DNA of 64,000 nucleotides, taken from NCBI GenBank assembly GCA_948144175.1, contig CANXME010002009.1:310001-374000 (forward strand), read 5' to 3'. The DNA is from Closterium sp. NIES-65. Its lineage: Eukaryota; Streptophyta; Zygnematophyceae; Desmidiales; Closteriaceae. Positions within the stretch are counted from its first letter, which is position 1; each line of letters starts with the position of its first letter. A model generated the notes under the pieces. It was not told the origin of the DNA. It worked only from the letters and a program-made list of their open reading frames with translations, and made no database searches. The translations under genes and the position numbers were made by a program. This document shows, in pieces, positions 9,801-21,152 of this stretch.

Positions 9801-12252
9801 CAAAGAGGGTGATTTCAGGGAACCGGGGTCGGTAGGGAGGTTTCACGAAATGGCCTCGGGCACGGTGTACGCGTTTCAGGTTCCCCACCCCGGTCACGTA
9901 CAAGAGGTGTGCAGCCCCAAACTTACACTTCTGTTTTGCGGGCTACCAGATTGATAGAGGCTTTGGTGTGTCCCAAGACGCGGAAGCTTGCTTCATACCA
10001 TTCCAGGAACAACACAATGAGATGCATCTCATGCGCGTCAAGGATGCCGTCGAAGACAAAAATAGCAACCTGCATCATGGCACGATGTTCCGCGGCTGCA
10101 AAGTTTGCCCCTCCCTTGAAGTACCGGCCGGGTTTTGGCAACTTCAGGCCCGCTGCTCTCGTTACCAAGTAGAGGATGGCATGCCGTCTGTAACAAGTAT
10201 ACGCCATGTGCATTATTACCACACCAGGATTAGCACAAGTAGATGCCACCTGAATCCCAGGTTTAGGGTATAGATTCTCGCCCAGAAACGCATGAGCTTA
10301 CCGATCCATTTCAGCCAGAAGTCCAGGCGAGTATTTTTCCCGTATTTGCTCCAGGATATGTTTCCAAAGACCAAGGTCCACCACGTGCATCACATCAGGC
10401 AGCACTGTCCCGTATGGGTTGCCCCAGCGCTTTGTGGCGAAAGCCCACTTACAGAAAGCATTCTGCACGACAGGATAGCTATAGGTGTAAGGATAGTAGT
10501 TTGCTGCTCGCCAACGCTGACCGAGACATTAAAATAGGAAACGGCGGAGTCTCGCGCACCTCTACGGGATGTGTGCCCATGGGCTTCCACAATTCCTTGT
10601 CATGCACCATTGACATTTGCTTCTTAGGGCAGCGAGTCGGAAAGAGACGGTCGACAAAGTCAAGACTATCCCCTGGCACTTCGCACATTGAGCAAGGACG
10701 TGCGGAGCCTTGCTGCATAGTTGCAGTCACCTTACACCCTTCCGGGTAATCACACACGTACGCGTACATCATGGGGTAAGCAACTCGCTGTATCCCATCC
10801 GGATCAACCATGGCCGTCCCGCTGCACCTCATGCACAAACAGTCAACGTAGGTGCGGATTTAGATAGCCATCCAGGTTATCGCCCCTAACTGAAACAACC
10901 AAGAATATCATATCGGATGCACCTGTACGAAGCATTGATTAGCGGCTCGAATATGATGTCCATACACGCCTGGAACAAGCGTGTCTTGACTGCAAGCTTG
11001 AGGTCGGGTTCGCCCATTGGCAAAAGTGCTACCAGGGCTCGTCCAGAATCCCGCCACCGGCCCTCACGGGGGATGTTAGCGAGGGTGAGTTGTAGGGGCC
11101 ACACCCTTTGCCGACCGTTGTGACTTAAGTGGGTGACATCACTGTATGCAATAACCGAGGCTATTACACCGTCCGTATTAGGAATGTCTTTTTGTATTGC
11201 ACGCAGCGACAGGACACATATCATGCAGTGTCAAGCCCGGGTCCAGGTCCCACCTATTGCGCATGCATACACCCGATACACAACAACAACAGTGAGTTGC
11301 ACACATACCTGGGCGTTCTCCCACCACAACCCGGTCTCCGGTCTGGAAAAGACCCTTTCCAGATCGGCGTTGAGCTCCACTCGTGGTCGTAGGACAAACC
11401 CAGACTTGTTCTCAGGGTCTCCAAACAAGGTCTGTATAGCCTGTGGGAGGGAGTGGTTGGGTGGGGTGTGCACAGCGAAGCACGGAAATTCACGTAGTAG
11501 CGTCGTATGTATGTGCAAATAGGACATTCCAGGGGAAAGTGGGTTACGAGACGAGAGGCAAGCACAACGACACTGTTACGTACTGCGCGAGGAGTACTTA
11601 CTGCCAGAGAATCGCAGTACTCCAGCTCCACCGGTTCAGTCATCCCCTCCACCATCACCATCTGCTTCTTCCAAGTACCGTGATGACGCCCTAGGACATC
11701 AGTGGCGTATCGATCGACGTCTTTGAGTCCGCCCCACGCCCTCACGTCGGCCCTGTTGAAGCCTGGATGATTGATGAGTCTAAAAAAAGATTTAGCCTCG
11801 TCCTTGGTCATGCCAACGCCATTACGGAAGGACTTGACGAACTTAAACACTTCCCGTTGAGTATCAAATGAAGCAAGCACCGGGTCATCGGTCTGCATTT
11901 CTGAGATACCATGGTGAGGCAGACTGGTGTGGGTAACCATGGCCTCTGGCTGATCGGGAATGTTGGGATGCACACTGTGTTGTCTCGTGTCTGGAGGTGG
12001 ATGGGCGTCATTCTGTGCCTGCTCTGCACTGACAGTATTCGCGTCACCCTGCTCTCGTCTTAAGCTTGCCGCTCTGACTTCGCAGCACGCATCTGAAAGC
12101 CGGTGTGCGATGTGGGCAGAAGACGACCCAAACCTCCGTTCGCACTTGCAAGTAACCACCGACAGTACGAACAGAGGCAGCACTATGGCGGTGAACAACA
12201 TTAACTGTCGTGGGTTTAAGAATGCGCGCCCGGAATGCGTGGCCTGGGTCAT
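6860..12252 (-). CDS. Plavaka-type DNA transposase, multi-exon, probably degraded
   Basis: Fragments in order on the minus strand match the Plavaka (CACTA-related) transposase layout. Exon 12252-11602 includes RADVRAWGGLKDVDRYATDVLGRHHGTW (in two pieces). Exon 11440-11309 carries IQTLFGDPENKSGF and RPETGLWWEN. A later exon near 11220-10890 carries YSDVTHLSHNGRQRVWPLQ and ANIPREGRWRDSGRAL. Next come a cysteine-containing block (PCSMCEVPGDSLDFVDRLFP) near 10.5-10.8 kb, LPDVMHVVDLGLWKHIL near 10.4 kb, GLKLPKPGRYFKGG near 10.1 kb, EYSTNTFEHSHVSLVKRPYR near 9.65 kb, and a tail in 7261-6869 with HINMNGHETIAKVLLLF. The first two exons join in phase; I did not resolve all later introns. A 1.6-kb satellite occupies the intron between 7.6 and 9.2 kb. 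It is unclear whether the protein is still intact. Confidence 0.7.
7611..9185. repeat. Pyrimidine-rich satellite with a 197-bp higher-order period
   Basis: C/T-rich units of roughly 30 bp (CCCTGGCTATCC, CCACCCTGGCTCGCC and relatives) are arranged in a higher-order repeat. The landmark TTGCTCGCC next to a C-run recurs at 7871, 8068, 8265, 8462 and 8659, exactly 197 bp apart each time. The plus-strand ORFs of 400-620 residues here are repeat artefacts (LPxxPGLPIPFSLP runs). The array sits in an intron of the minus-strand transposase. Confidence 0.9.
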
Positions 12253-12982
12253 TAGCGGTGCTGCTGCCTTCGTACGCGAGCCGAAACCTAGGGAGACGGC
12301 GCGTCATATAAGGGGTGAGACTGTCGGCTGCTCTTTCTCTGCGCTCGCGGTCCAGCAGGGTATGATGGTTACGTGATTACCCCACAGCATATTTGATCGA
12401 AACCCTAAGAGCGTCTTGCGTACCTCGTATTCCTGTGTTGGATGAGTCGACCTGCCCATTTTGAGTATGAAAACACTTCGGTTGGTTGCGTTTTGTTTTC
12501 GAACCTTTACGGTAATGTGCGGTGAACTTGGCTGGTTGCCTGGACCCCGGACACCATACAATGGGGTTCGTTTCACGCTCTACGGATACCCCAACGGTGT
12601 GTGTTCCGACCGTAAGGTTTGGCATCCATCCCTCATGTTTATGCAGTTCCTAGTAGTTGTCTACGTCGCTTTGCACCGCACTGCACTGTTCTCGGTACTC
12701 AAAACGCACATTGGCCTGAAACCATTTTCGACTCCCTGCAAGATCTATCATCTGCAGGGTAGATGCGCACGATCGGGCAGTGAAGCTGACGTGGTCAACG
12801 TCGTCAAAACCACAAAACAATCGAGACGGGAACATACTCGATGCTTCGGTACATCTTCGCAAATTGCAATATAAACGTAACAAAACTCATACACACATAG
12901 GACCTTAACACAACAATAACTTAGACAATGCTGCAGCAGACCAACAATGCGCAATAACAACCACAATTATCATCAACGTGGC
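12253..12982. other. Spacer between the transposase and the 248-residue gene
   Basis: This 730-bp stretch separates the transposase start from the stop of the next minus-strand gene. Only short overlapping ORFs are present and none is recognisable. Confidence 0.5.
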
Positions 12983-15402
12983 TCAGAAGACATCATCCTC
13001 ATGGTCCATCTGATACTGCTGATCGTCGTTCTGCGTCACCGTGGATCCCAGGAGGTCTATGGTGCAGTGATGCGGCATCAAGAGCAGCGACATCTCCATG
13101 TGCCTGTCGTAACGGGCCCACGGGTTCTGGCTGTCGTCGCGATCCCGTGATGCACGGTTCCCAACTGTACAGACAACATACATGAATACGGGGTAATGTG
13201 ACGTTTTTGTCAAGATACTAGCAATGGGTGGGCTTAGGAGCCATGGTTGAGTTCGAGTAAGTTTAGGAGAGTCAAGAAATTGGAAGAGAAGAAGTGGTTT
13301 CACTATAGAGCGAGCAGTACATATAGGCAAAATGAAAGGTGCACCACCAAAACAGAACATTGTATAACTACAGTAATCTACACTACAGGCAGTTACAAAA
13401 CAATATATAAAACTATATATTATTCTGACACGCCCCCATAAGTGCCTGTAGGGAAGAATGTGCAGTCAACGCCCCCATAATGGGGTACACCAAGAGTGCG
13501 TAGCAGTACGGGAGAGGGCAGGCAAGGAGGAGGAGAGAGAGAGAGGGAGAGAGAGGAGAGGAGGTGATAGGCTCTGGTTGGTCACCACATACATCCCCTC
13601 ATCCTCCCCCTCCCCCTCCCCCTCCCCCTGCTGCAGGAGCAGCAGAGGGGGGGGACAAACAGAGGAGAATGGAGCCGTAGGGCCAGGGGACCACACTCAC
13701 CCATCACCCCCACACCCGCCACCCCCAGTCCCTCCCCGGGCTCCCCACACTCTCACACCCTCCCCCCCAGCGGCAGCTGCAGCAGAGGGAACAAAAGGAG
13801 GAGGAGAAAGGGGTGGGGGGGGGAAGGAGGGGGGGGGGGGGGGCCGACGCACGGCCTCCCTGGGCGCCAAAGCAAGCGGCAGAGGGGGCGACGACTCCCC
13901 CCCCCTTTCAGGTCGCCCCTCCCGTCACCGGTCGAGGCGACCTGAGGGGGTCGCGTGCGGCCCCCGAAGGAGCCGCGACGGGTGACGGGAAAAGGGGGGG
14001 GGGCGGTGCACGTGCCCCCGGTGTGCCGCGGCTGGCGATAGGGCATGGCCGGGGCGGGGTCGGGGCCGCAAGAGGGCGGGGCCGCAGGTGGCATCGGGGC
14101 CTGGGGCGGGTACCGCACGGGCGGCGACGGGCCGGGACGGGCGGCGACGGGCCGGTACGGGCGGCGACGGGGCTGCAGCGGACGGCGGCGCGTCGTACGG
14201 GCGGTACGTGACGCCGCGAAGGGCGGCGACGGGCTGGTACGGGCGGCGAGTAGGCCGCAGGTAGGGCGGCGCGACGGCCGCAGGTAGGGCGGCGGGTGGG
14301 CCGCGACGGAGTGGCGGGGCCGCTCGAAGGAGTGGCGGGGCCGCGACGAAGTGGCGGGGCCGCGCGAAGGGGAGGCGGGGCCGCGACTAAGTGGCGGGGC
14401 CGCTCAAGGGGTGGCGGGGCCGCGACGAAGTGGCGGGGCCGCTCGAAGGGAATAAGGGGCACGCCACGGGGCGTGCCAAACACAGAGTAGCAGCGGAAGC
14501 TTTAAAGTGGGGCCCACAGGTCAGGACCTTGTCACTCTGATAGCATGTCAAGATACTAGCAATGGGTAGGCTTAGGAGCCATGGTTGAGTTCGAGTAAGT
14601 TTAGGAGAGTCGAGAAATTGGAAGAGAAGAAGTGGTTTCACTATAGAGCGAGCAGTACATATAGGCAAAATGAAAGGTGCACCACCAAAACAGAACATTG
14701 TATAACTACAGTAATCTACACTACAGGCAGTTACAAAACAATATATAAAACTATATATTATTCTGACAGTTTTCAGTCATCCATTAGCAATCATATCGTG
14801 CTTAGCGAAACTGGAGTGAGTAAGGCTCAAGGATCACCTCTGTCGCTCCCATGCCCGATAGAGCATTTTTTGCATACTTTATGAGCTTCTCCGTCTCCCC
14901 TGAGGCGCTTCGGCGCCTGCCCCGTGTGGTTGTCCGTGTTATCAGGCGGGATTGGCACATCGCTGTGTGCAGCGCGATTCCGCGCATTTCGGGACATAAT
15001 TTTGGTGAGCCACGGCTCCTCTTCGTTGATGTACGGATTGGCGCGACGAATGCGTTTTTCCACACTCTTCCTCTCCCCCGGGCTCTTGTACGCAGCCGCC
15101 AAACGTGCTGCACGCAGTGTTCTCGGCCGCACCATGGTTGGAGAAGAGTCCGCTTTCACGGCCGGTTCAACATCGCCTTCCGCCGGGATTACAGTCGCAC
15201 CGGCAGCTTCAACATCATCGTCGTCAATCGGAGACTCGCCCCCGCCGAAGCCGAAAACCTTCCAGTTAGCCTTGAACTGCTCATGGCTCCGCGACTGCGA
15301 GACTGTGCGTGGCGGGCGAGGCTGGGCAGTGTCGTTTGTAGCTCCTTCATCCATGGGCAACGTCTGTGAGTCTTCTAGAACAACTACCTGGCTGTCAATC
15401 AT
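12983..15402 (-). CDS. Two-exon hypothetical protein interrupted by a miniature LTR element in its intron
   Basis: Exon 1 (15402-14838) and exon 2 (13164-12983) join in phase 1 across a GT-AG intron to give about 248 residues. The N-terminal third is acidic (DDDDVEAAGATV), followed by a basic stretch (RTLRAARLAAAYKSPGERKSVEKRIRR), an Asn/Arg-rich patch and the run KVCKKCSIGHGSDRVGNRAS. The end is acidic and Gln-rich (DQQYQMDHEDDVF). I recognise no family. The 1673-bp intron contains a complete 1561-bp miniature LTR element plus its target duplication, so the intron was about 107 bp before insertion. It lies head-to-head with the plus-strand gene starting at 15997 and may be an accessory gene of the same mobile unit. 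Confidence 0.6.
13208..13430 (-). repeat. LTR of miniature element copy 1 (3' LTR in element orientation)
   Basis: 223-bp terminal repeat adjoining the polypurine tract. It shares GTTTCACTATAGAGCGAGCA and GTGCACCACCAAA blocks with the other three LTRs in the window. Confidence 0.92.
14546..14768 (-). repeat. LTR of miniature element copy 1 (5' LTR in element orientation)
   Basis: 223-bp terminal repeat adjoining the primer binding site, nearly identical to the copy at 13208-13430. Confidence 0.92.
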
Positions 15403-15642
15403 GTTTCGCTAGACAAGTGACGCCCCTTCCGCCCACTCTACTGCATTATATGCCATGGAGTGCCGTAGAGAGACAGAGTGGGGAACTGGTGGTAAATGTC
15501 TCGGTTCTCTCAAGTTGGAATGTGAACCGTGGATTATGGAAATGTTGGATAAGTCATATCGTAACCGTTAAATGGCGGTGAACGAGATCGTGCGTTGGAT
15601 TAACCCTCCAGTTGAACGGTTCGAGCGTGAGGAGTTATCCAA

Positions 15643-15664
15643 CCCCCCCCCCCCCCCCCCCCCC
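15643..15664. repeat. Homopolymer C run between the divergent genes
   Basis: About 22 consecutive C residues lie in the 594-bp spacer between the gene starting at 15402 (minus) and the one starting at 15997 (plus). The spacer presumably holds both promoters; no motif in it can be named. Confidence 0.8.
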
Positions 15665-15996
15665 TTCACACCTCAACCCTTGTTGGTTGTGTTGGTAACG
15701 CAACATCGGAGAGGAGCATGAGGTGTCAATCGACGGCTGGGCGCAGTTGCGGTTCTGTGGCTTGGGTCTTCTCGTTGCACAATGTAGCGGGATTGGATAA
15801 TTTGTACGCACACGGATCGTGGCTTCTCTCGTCATTCAAACCCTCTGCTCCCTCTTTCTGAGCTGCTGAAGTCAGACTCTCAAACCCTAGGATAGCCAGT
15901 TTTCCTTGCACTGTATGCGGGAGACATGCTGGCGACCAGCACGTATATGAATCATGAAGCTTCTTACCGAGCATGTCGTAGCGTGCTTCGTTCACG

Positions 15997-18900
15997 ATGG
16001 CGGATGATGCCGAGCCATCCGGAAGCCTTGGTGGTACCGGGCGTGATAAGCGTACGCGTAGGGATAACACCATGTATTCTGGTGATGAGTGGGAAAGCGG
16101 CACCCCTCAGGCACATGCTACGCGTCGTAAACAGAGCGGTAAGAAGAGGCTTATCGCTGTTACGGAAGAAGAATACCCCCGAACGTGCAGGGCGTTGGGT
16201 CGTCGTACTGGCGTTGATTCTGACATGGATGACCAAGGTGATGCGAGCGCTGACGACGATGAGGACGTCGACGGCAATGACGAGGGTTAGTGACCTATTT
16301 CGGTGAGCGACAAATTGCACCACAACAATATTCTCTCGGATGCTTACAATCGCCTTTATTCTTGTTAGACGACGAGGAGGAGCCGCGTGTTAACGGTCAG
16401 GCAGGGAGAGGTCAACAAGTGCGACGGATCATCGGACCGTTGAACAAGAGTACAAGTACCGCTCGTCAGCGAGACGGCAACGGCACAACGGGTACGGCCC
16501 CCAACGGCACTTCGTGAGAGCAGAGCTTATCCGTTCCTGTAGTTTGCTTGGGTGATTGCACTTATGTTTCAGTACATCCGCTTGCCCTTTCGCAGGTCTC
16601 TAGCATTGGGATGGTGCCAAGCACGGGGCCCGCATTGTATGTGTTCTTGCCTAGTCAGCCGAGAACACACTCTGCACGCCTCACACTCTTGTACCCTCCC
16701 TGCCATCACCTTGGAACACACAGCCCAGGGTGTACGCACGAAGGGCGTCAACGAACTGAGCGGACGCGCTGCATTCCACCATGGTAATGGGCATGGATGG
16801 GCGACCCCGGACGACGACATCGCCCATGAATATGACGTGTGCTACGCGAACCGTGTAGGTCAGTTTTTTTTTAGCTGCGGTGCCATTTCTCAACGTCTTT
16901 GTGTTTAAGAATATTCTCCACCTGTGATTTTTTCTGCAGACGAAGAGGAGGAGCAGCGTGGTCATGGTCAGGCCGGGAGAGGGCAACATGGGCGTCGGGT
17001 CAATGCGCAGCTGAACAAGAGTACATGTACCGCTCGTCTGCGAGACGCCAACGGCACAATAGGTACCACCGTTGGCCTCTGCTTCGCAAATTTCAAGGAG
17101 TGCACACTAGCTGTACAGTATTCACCTTTGTTACAACGATAACCCGCGTACTCCATAATATGACAATGTCAAATTGGCGTGTTTTACATTTCTGCCTCGA
17201 CAACACGCTGCACGCCTCACGCGTCCTGTGTACTGATCCTCCCCTCGTTTTTCTCCACACTGCCCATGCAGAACGCACGAAGGGCGTCAACGGACTGAGT
17301 GGACGTGCATTTCATGGCCTCACCGATTTTGGCTGGACCGAGACTCGCCAGGATGATGGCGACACAAGCTACTCTACGCTTACGGCCCAGGTTGCGGAGC
17401 TGCACCGTGGCATGCGAGACAACAAACGAGTGTTGACTGAACTCAATTCGTTCTTGAGACAGTATCTCCCTAAGCAGGTCACAGCCGCTGACGTTAGACG
17501 CGCGATACAAGAGGCTATGACAAGCCTCCCCATTCCTTCGCCGTCTCAGCAAACCGCTGCGCCGGGTTCTGGTAGTAACGACCCGTCCCCGCCGGACTTC
17601 AATGAGGAGGTCGCCCTAGCGGCAAAGGCGTTAATGTCGCCCAATGCTATGTCGGTAAGCCTTAGGGTGCATTATTTGCTTGGTAGTTGCGGTCGACTGG
17701 CATTAGTGGATCCGTAAATGTAGCTATCGTGAATGACTTCTGGCAACGTCCCTTGTTTCTGCTCTATCCTGTACCCCGCATGCGCCCCATGTGCACCCTT
17801 CCTCTCCCCCGTGTGCTTCACACAACATCCTCGTGAAGGCGGAAGGCGGCGGTGACGGTGTCTCGCACGGGCAATGTGCGCATTGAAGCGCACATACCCT
17901 CGGTATCTCCCTCTACCCCGCGTTGCATCACACTGCACCCTCAGGGAGGCGGAAGGCAAGGTGAAGGAGTCGACCACGGGCAAGGCATGGCTGGCAGCGC
18001 TCCTCATCTTAACCTCCATCTTCCCCCCTCTCCCTCCGTGTGCAGCCTGTGGTGCAGCGGACTGCAAGGAAGAGGCGTCATACCTCAAGCAATTCGCGGC
18101 TGGAAGCTCACATTCCCTCTTCCTTGTCCGCCGCTACTCCTCCTTTCCCTCACTTCTCCCTCCCACTGCAGGTGAGTGGGGGCGGACGGAAAGGCGACGA
18201 CGTGGAGAAAGGGGGAGGCGCAGACGGAAGCACCTATTCCTTTCACCGTTCGTCGATCCTGCGCTGTCCCTCCCTCTCCGTAACCTTCGCAGGTGATCGG
18301 CGGTTGTCGGCATCGTATTCGCGTCGAGAAAGGGCAGGGCGCGGCAACCTGCGCTCCCATTCCCTACGCCGTCTGCCGCTCCTCCTCCTTTCCTCCCTTA
18401 TCCCTCCCTCGGCAGGTGAGGGGGGCGGCCTGCGGCGAGTACGGGCAAGGCGCGAGTGGCAGCGCATCTCCCCGTCTCCGTCCGGCCTTTCTCCTATGTA
18501 ACTCCATCTCCCCCACTCTCCCACACCCTGGCAGAAAAAGCTGGTGCCAGCCTATTTGCGATGCTTCTCACGTGTCCCTGCTGAGGGAGAGAGGCAACTG
18601 TCCATGTGGCCGAAACCGGTTGTCGCTGCGCAGGCATGTCTTGAGATCGAGCTCATAAGGCCTGTTCAACTGCCTGCGTTGAAACTATGCTTGACGGACT
18701 CGATACCCCACATCAAGGCGTGGAACAGGATGACGACGCGTATTCGGGGGGCCATAACGCGGCACGGGAAAACTATAGTGTTTCGCGCAGTGGGCATTCC
18801 ACGGGAGTGCGCGGACATGCCAACCGATGTTCCGTGGCGCAAGGTGAAGACTAAGATGCAGCGCACGCTGCAGCAAGCCTACAGCGACTTTATCCCACGT

Positions 18901-20133
18901 ACGTATTCCCAACCCATGCTCTGCTACGTGCGTGAGAAGCCTAGGGTAGTTTGTGAGAGAGTGTCAGCACTGAATGTGAGCTCCACCATCTTGCCCCCTT
19001 TCACCCAGAGCAAACTATTCTAAGAGGCCTGAGGCCCTACAATGGGTATAGGCGGGGATGGCGGCTTGTCAGGCCGTTCAACCTGCGCCATGCTCACCGT
19101 ATTTACCTTGCTTTCCTTCACTCTACCGACCACCACATCCACAGCCGACTAGCGGCGGCGGACGGCAAGGTGACGGCGGGGAAGCTCACCTTCATCTTCT
19201 CGTATCTCTGCCCCTTCTACTCCTTACCTCCCTCCCCCTCCAACAGCCAACAAGCGGCGGCGGTCGGCAAGGTGACGGCGTCGAGCGCAACCCTGGCGGG
19301 GACAGCAGGTCACATTCCACTCATCCGCTCTCCACTCCTCAGATTTCCCTCCCTCTCCCCTCCACCCACGGCAGGGTGAGCGAGTCAAGGGTGAGCGGCG
19401 AATAACGGCAGGGTGAGCGAGTCAAGCATGAGCAGCTCACCTTCTCTTCATCCCCCTCACTGAACCCACCTCCCCCATCACTTGTGCTTCCCCACCCAAT
19501 CCAATAGGTGGGTTCTCCCTCACGTGGCATTGTGACGAGAAGGGGATGCCGTTTGCAACGGTGCAGTTTGAGATCTTCATTGCAGCTGCGTACAGTCGGA
19601 TCTTGGATGGCAAGACCGTCAGGGTGTTCCCCTACACCCTGGGTTACGCGCTGTACGGGGTGAGTCATACTCCCAGCCTTGTGAATGTTGTGTTGTTTCC
19701 GCTGGTGCCGAGAGTAGTACCCTTCTGCCCACCCACCCTGCATGTCATCTTTAGGGCCTGGCTTATCCTTGCTTGTCTTGTGGTGCAGGCTGAGTATCCC
19801 ATCCTGCATTACACTAGTGGGAAGATGGGACTCCCCACGAAGGATTCACCAAATGTGCACAACGCCGCGCGCATGTGCGCCATCGTGCGCAACTGGCTGC
19901 GGACAGCCATTCTGCAGTGGGCTGGGCAGGATGATGGGCCAGTATGGGTGGCTGACGAAGAGGCATGGAGGTTTAGCCCCGGCAAGTACTTCAACGTCTT
20001 CATCAAGTACCCACACTTGGAGGAAGTGAGGGGCCTCCCGGAGGAGATTGTGGGGGATGAGAAGGAGGACAAGGATTTTGCAGATGTTGATGCAAGCGTG
20101 GGAGGCGAGGAGGACGAGGATGAGGATGTCTAG
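15997..20133 (+). CDS. Multi-exon hypothetical protein, likely transposon-associated, with duplicated exons
   Basis: The start ATG at 15997 opens MADDAEPSGSLGGTGRDKR, an acidic/basic low-complexity head ending DDEDVDGNDEG. Candidate exons follow at about 16369-16514, 16937-17062, 17271-17655, 18535-18900, 19508-19660 and 19789-20133, most with consensus acceptors and donors. The middle has a likely coiled coil (TAQVAELHRGMRDNKRVL, then LRQYLPKQVTAADVRRAIQ). The later exons encode TDSIPHIKAWNRMTTRIRGA, TVQFEIFIAAAYSRILDGKT and AARMCAIVRNWLRTAILQWAG, and the protein ends in an acidic tail. I do not recognise the family. Exons at 16.4 and 16.75 kb are duplicated at 16.94 and 17.28 kb. Position opposite a Plavaka transposase suggests, without proving, a transposon accessory gene. 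Confidence 0.5.
16365..17320 (+). repeat. Tandem duplication of an exon pair (about 0.55 kb)
   Basis: The segment encoding DEEEP/DEEEEQ, GQAGRGQ, LNKST and TARxRDxNGT occurs at about 16369-16514 and again at 16937-17062. The downstream block encoding TKGVN(E/G)LSGRA occurs at about 16738 and again at 17277, each preceded by CTGCACGCCTCAC. Both exons and their introns were duplicated together. Confidence 0.8.
17828..19440 (+). repeat. Degenerate array of GGCGGACGGCAAGGTGACGG-like mini-exon units
   Basis: Related 40-60-bp GC-rich segments recur near 17828, 17941, 18048, 18170, 18291, 18415, 19138, 19245 and 19376. Neighbours are separated by CT-rich tracts that mostly end in CAG or AG. Units share a CGGAAGGCAAGGTGA or GGACGGCAAGGTGACGGCG core. 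Spacing within the first cluster is about 110-125 bp. I cannot tell which, if any, are spliced into the host gene. Confidence 0.6.
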
Positions 20134-21152
20134 ACAGTGTGTCGTAGTGGTTTTGCTCCCGTGTGCTGTCACGGTTTATTGCAGCTGTTTGTATTGTTGG
20201 TTAATCATTTTTCATGGGAAAAAACCATGCAGGATATTAATTATAGAACAATATGTGGTGTTTTAAATGCAATGTACGTTGTGTTACATGCTGTAACATG
20301 CGTTACCCTGTAATGTTGGGCGGAGTAGCTACACTGTAACTAGTTATTATACAGGATGTTCCCGATGGGCTACTACAGAGTCAGTCCGTACTGCACCGCC
20401 AGCCAACCTCAAGGGGTAGCGTTACGACACAGCACATGCATGGTGGGAACTCCTCACATCCGCGGAGTAGGAGCAGGGTTGGGACATTGTACCTACTCCA
20501 CGCTGCGGTGGGTTGTTGTTTGTATGTATCAGCACATATGCGTACATACCCCCCAGCAGTGGAGTTGCTACATAGTAAGTACACAGCACGTTTATAGTGC
20601 ATAGTATGCACGTTCGCGTTAACAACTTTGGGATGGGAGAGCGTGTGAGGCGCATGGATGAAGCCGTGGCATTGCGACAGCGACGGGCCCGCGCGAGTGG
20701 AAGTCATTAAGCGAATAATTGAGTACGGCCCACGACATCCGCTCAACCTCTCCATTGTGTTCTACAAATGCGTCCATCACGTCGCTTAAGGCTCCACCTT
20801 GGAGCTCGTTTTCCGAAGCTTTCTCACGAGAAAAGCAGCATCCGTGCACCTTTCTGATGCCCTCTCCTTTTCGCATAAAACACGGGTCGATTATTTGTAA
20901 TCTAACCACGGCAGTGGCTCCGTGTGCTGGCAGGCACGCGGCAACGATCCACAAGGAGGCGACTGTGAGCAGCGCGGTGTGGCGGGCGGCGCTGCCCAGC
21001 GTGGTGGTCCGACTCGAAGACACACTCTACTGCCGCGCCTCCTCGCTAGTACGCTCTCTCTCATAGCCCGCATTCAGTGCATTTATTTGAAAAAGAACAC
21101 GTTAATTGAGCTGGCTTTGCTCACCGCAAGCATTGAAGCGGCCTTTTGACAC
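20134..21152. other. Intergenic region, no supported gene
   Basis: About 1 kb. An open frame on the minus strand ending at 20619 lacks an early ATG. TGTAACATG and TGTAAC motifs around 20270-20345 are AT-rich and may include the 3' end of the preceding gene. Nothing else was identified. Confidence 0.5.

Larger units (their letters stand above)
13208..14768 (-). mobile_element. Complete miniature LTR retroelement (TRIM-like), copy 1, 1561 bp
   Basis: Two 223-bp direct repeats (13208-13430 and 14546-14768) begin TG and end CA, differ at only about two positions, and are flanked by the 5-bp target duplication GTTTT (13203-13207 and 14769-14773). In minus orientation the 5' LTR is followed directly by TGCTATCAGAGTG, resembling the initiator-methionine tRNA primer site TGGTATCAGAGC. 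The polypurine tract ATGGGGGCG precedes the other LTR. The 1.1-kb interior is GC-rich, with G-runs and GCGGGGCCGC repeats, and has no gag or pol. It is a non-autonomous element and recent, judging by LTR identity. Confidence 0.92.

Noticed and set aside
13458-14490. ORFs inside the miniature LTR element
   Set aside because: They are low-complexity Gly/Arg/Pro readings of GC-rich repeats, open on both strands, with no gag or pol motif.
20619-21023. Minus-strand ORF with a signal-peptide-like hydrophobic stretch
   Set aside because: The upstream start is GTG, and the first ATG lies after the hydrophobic segment, so the secretory reading is not supported.
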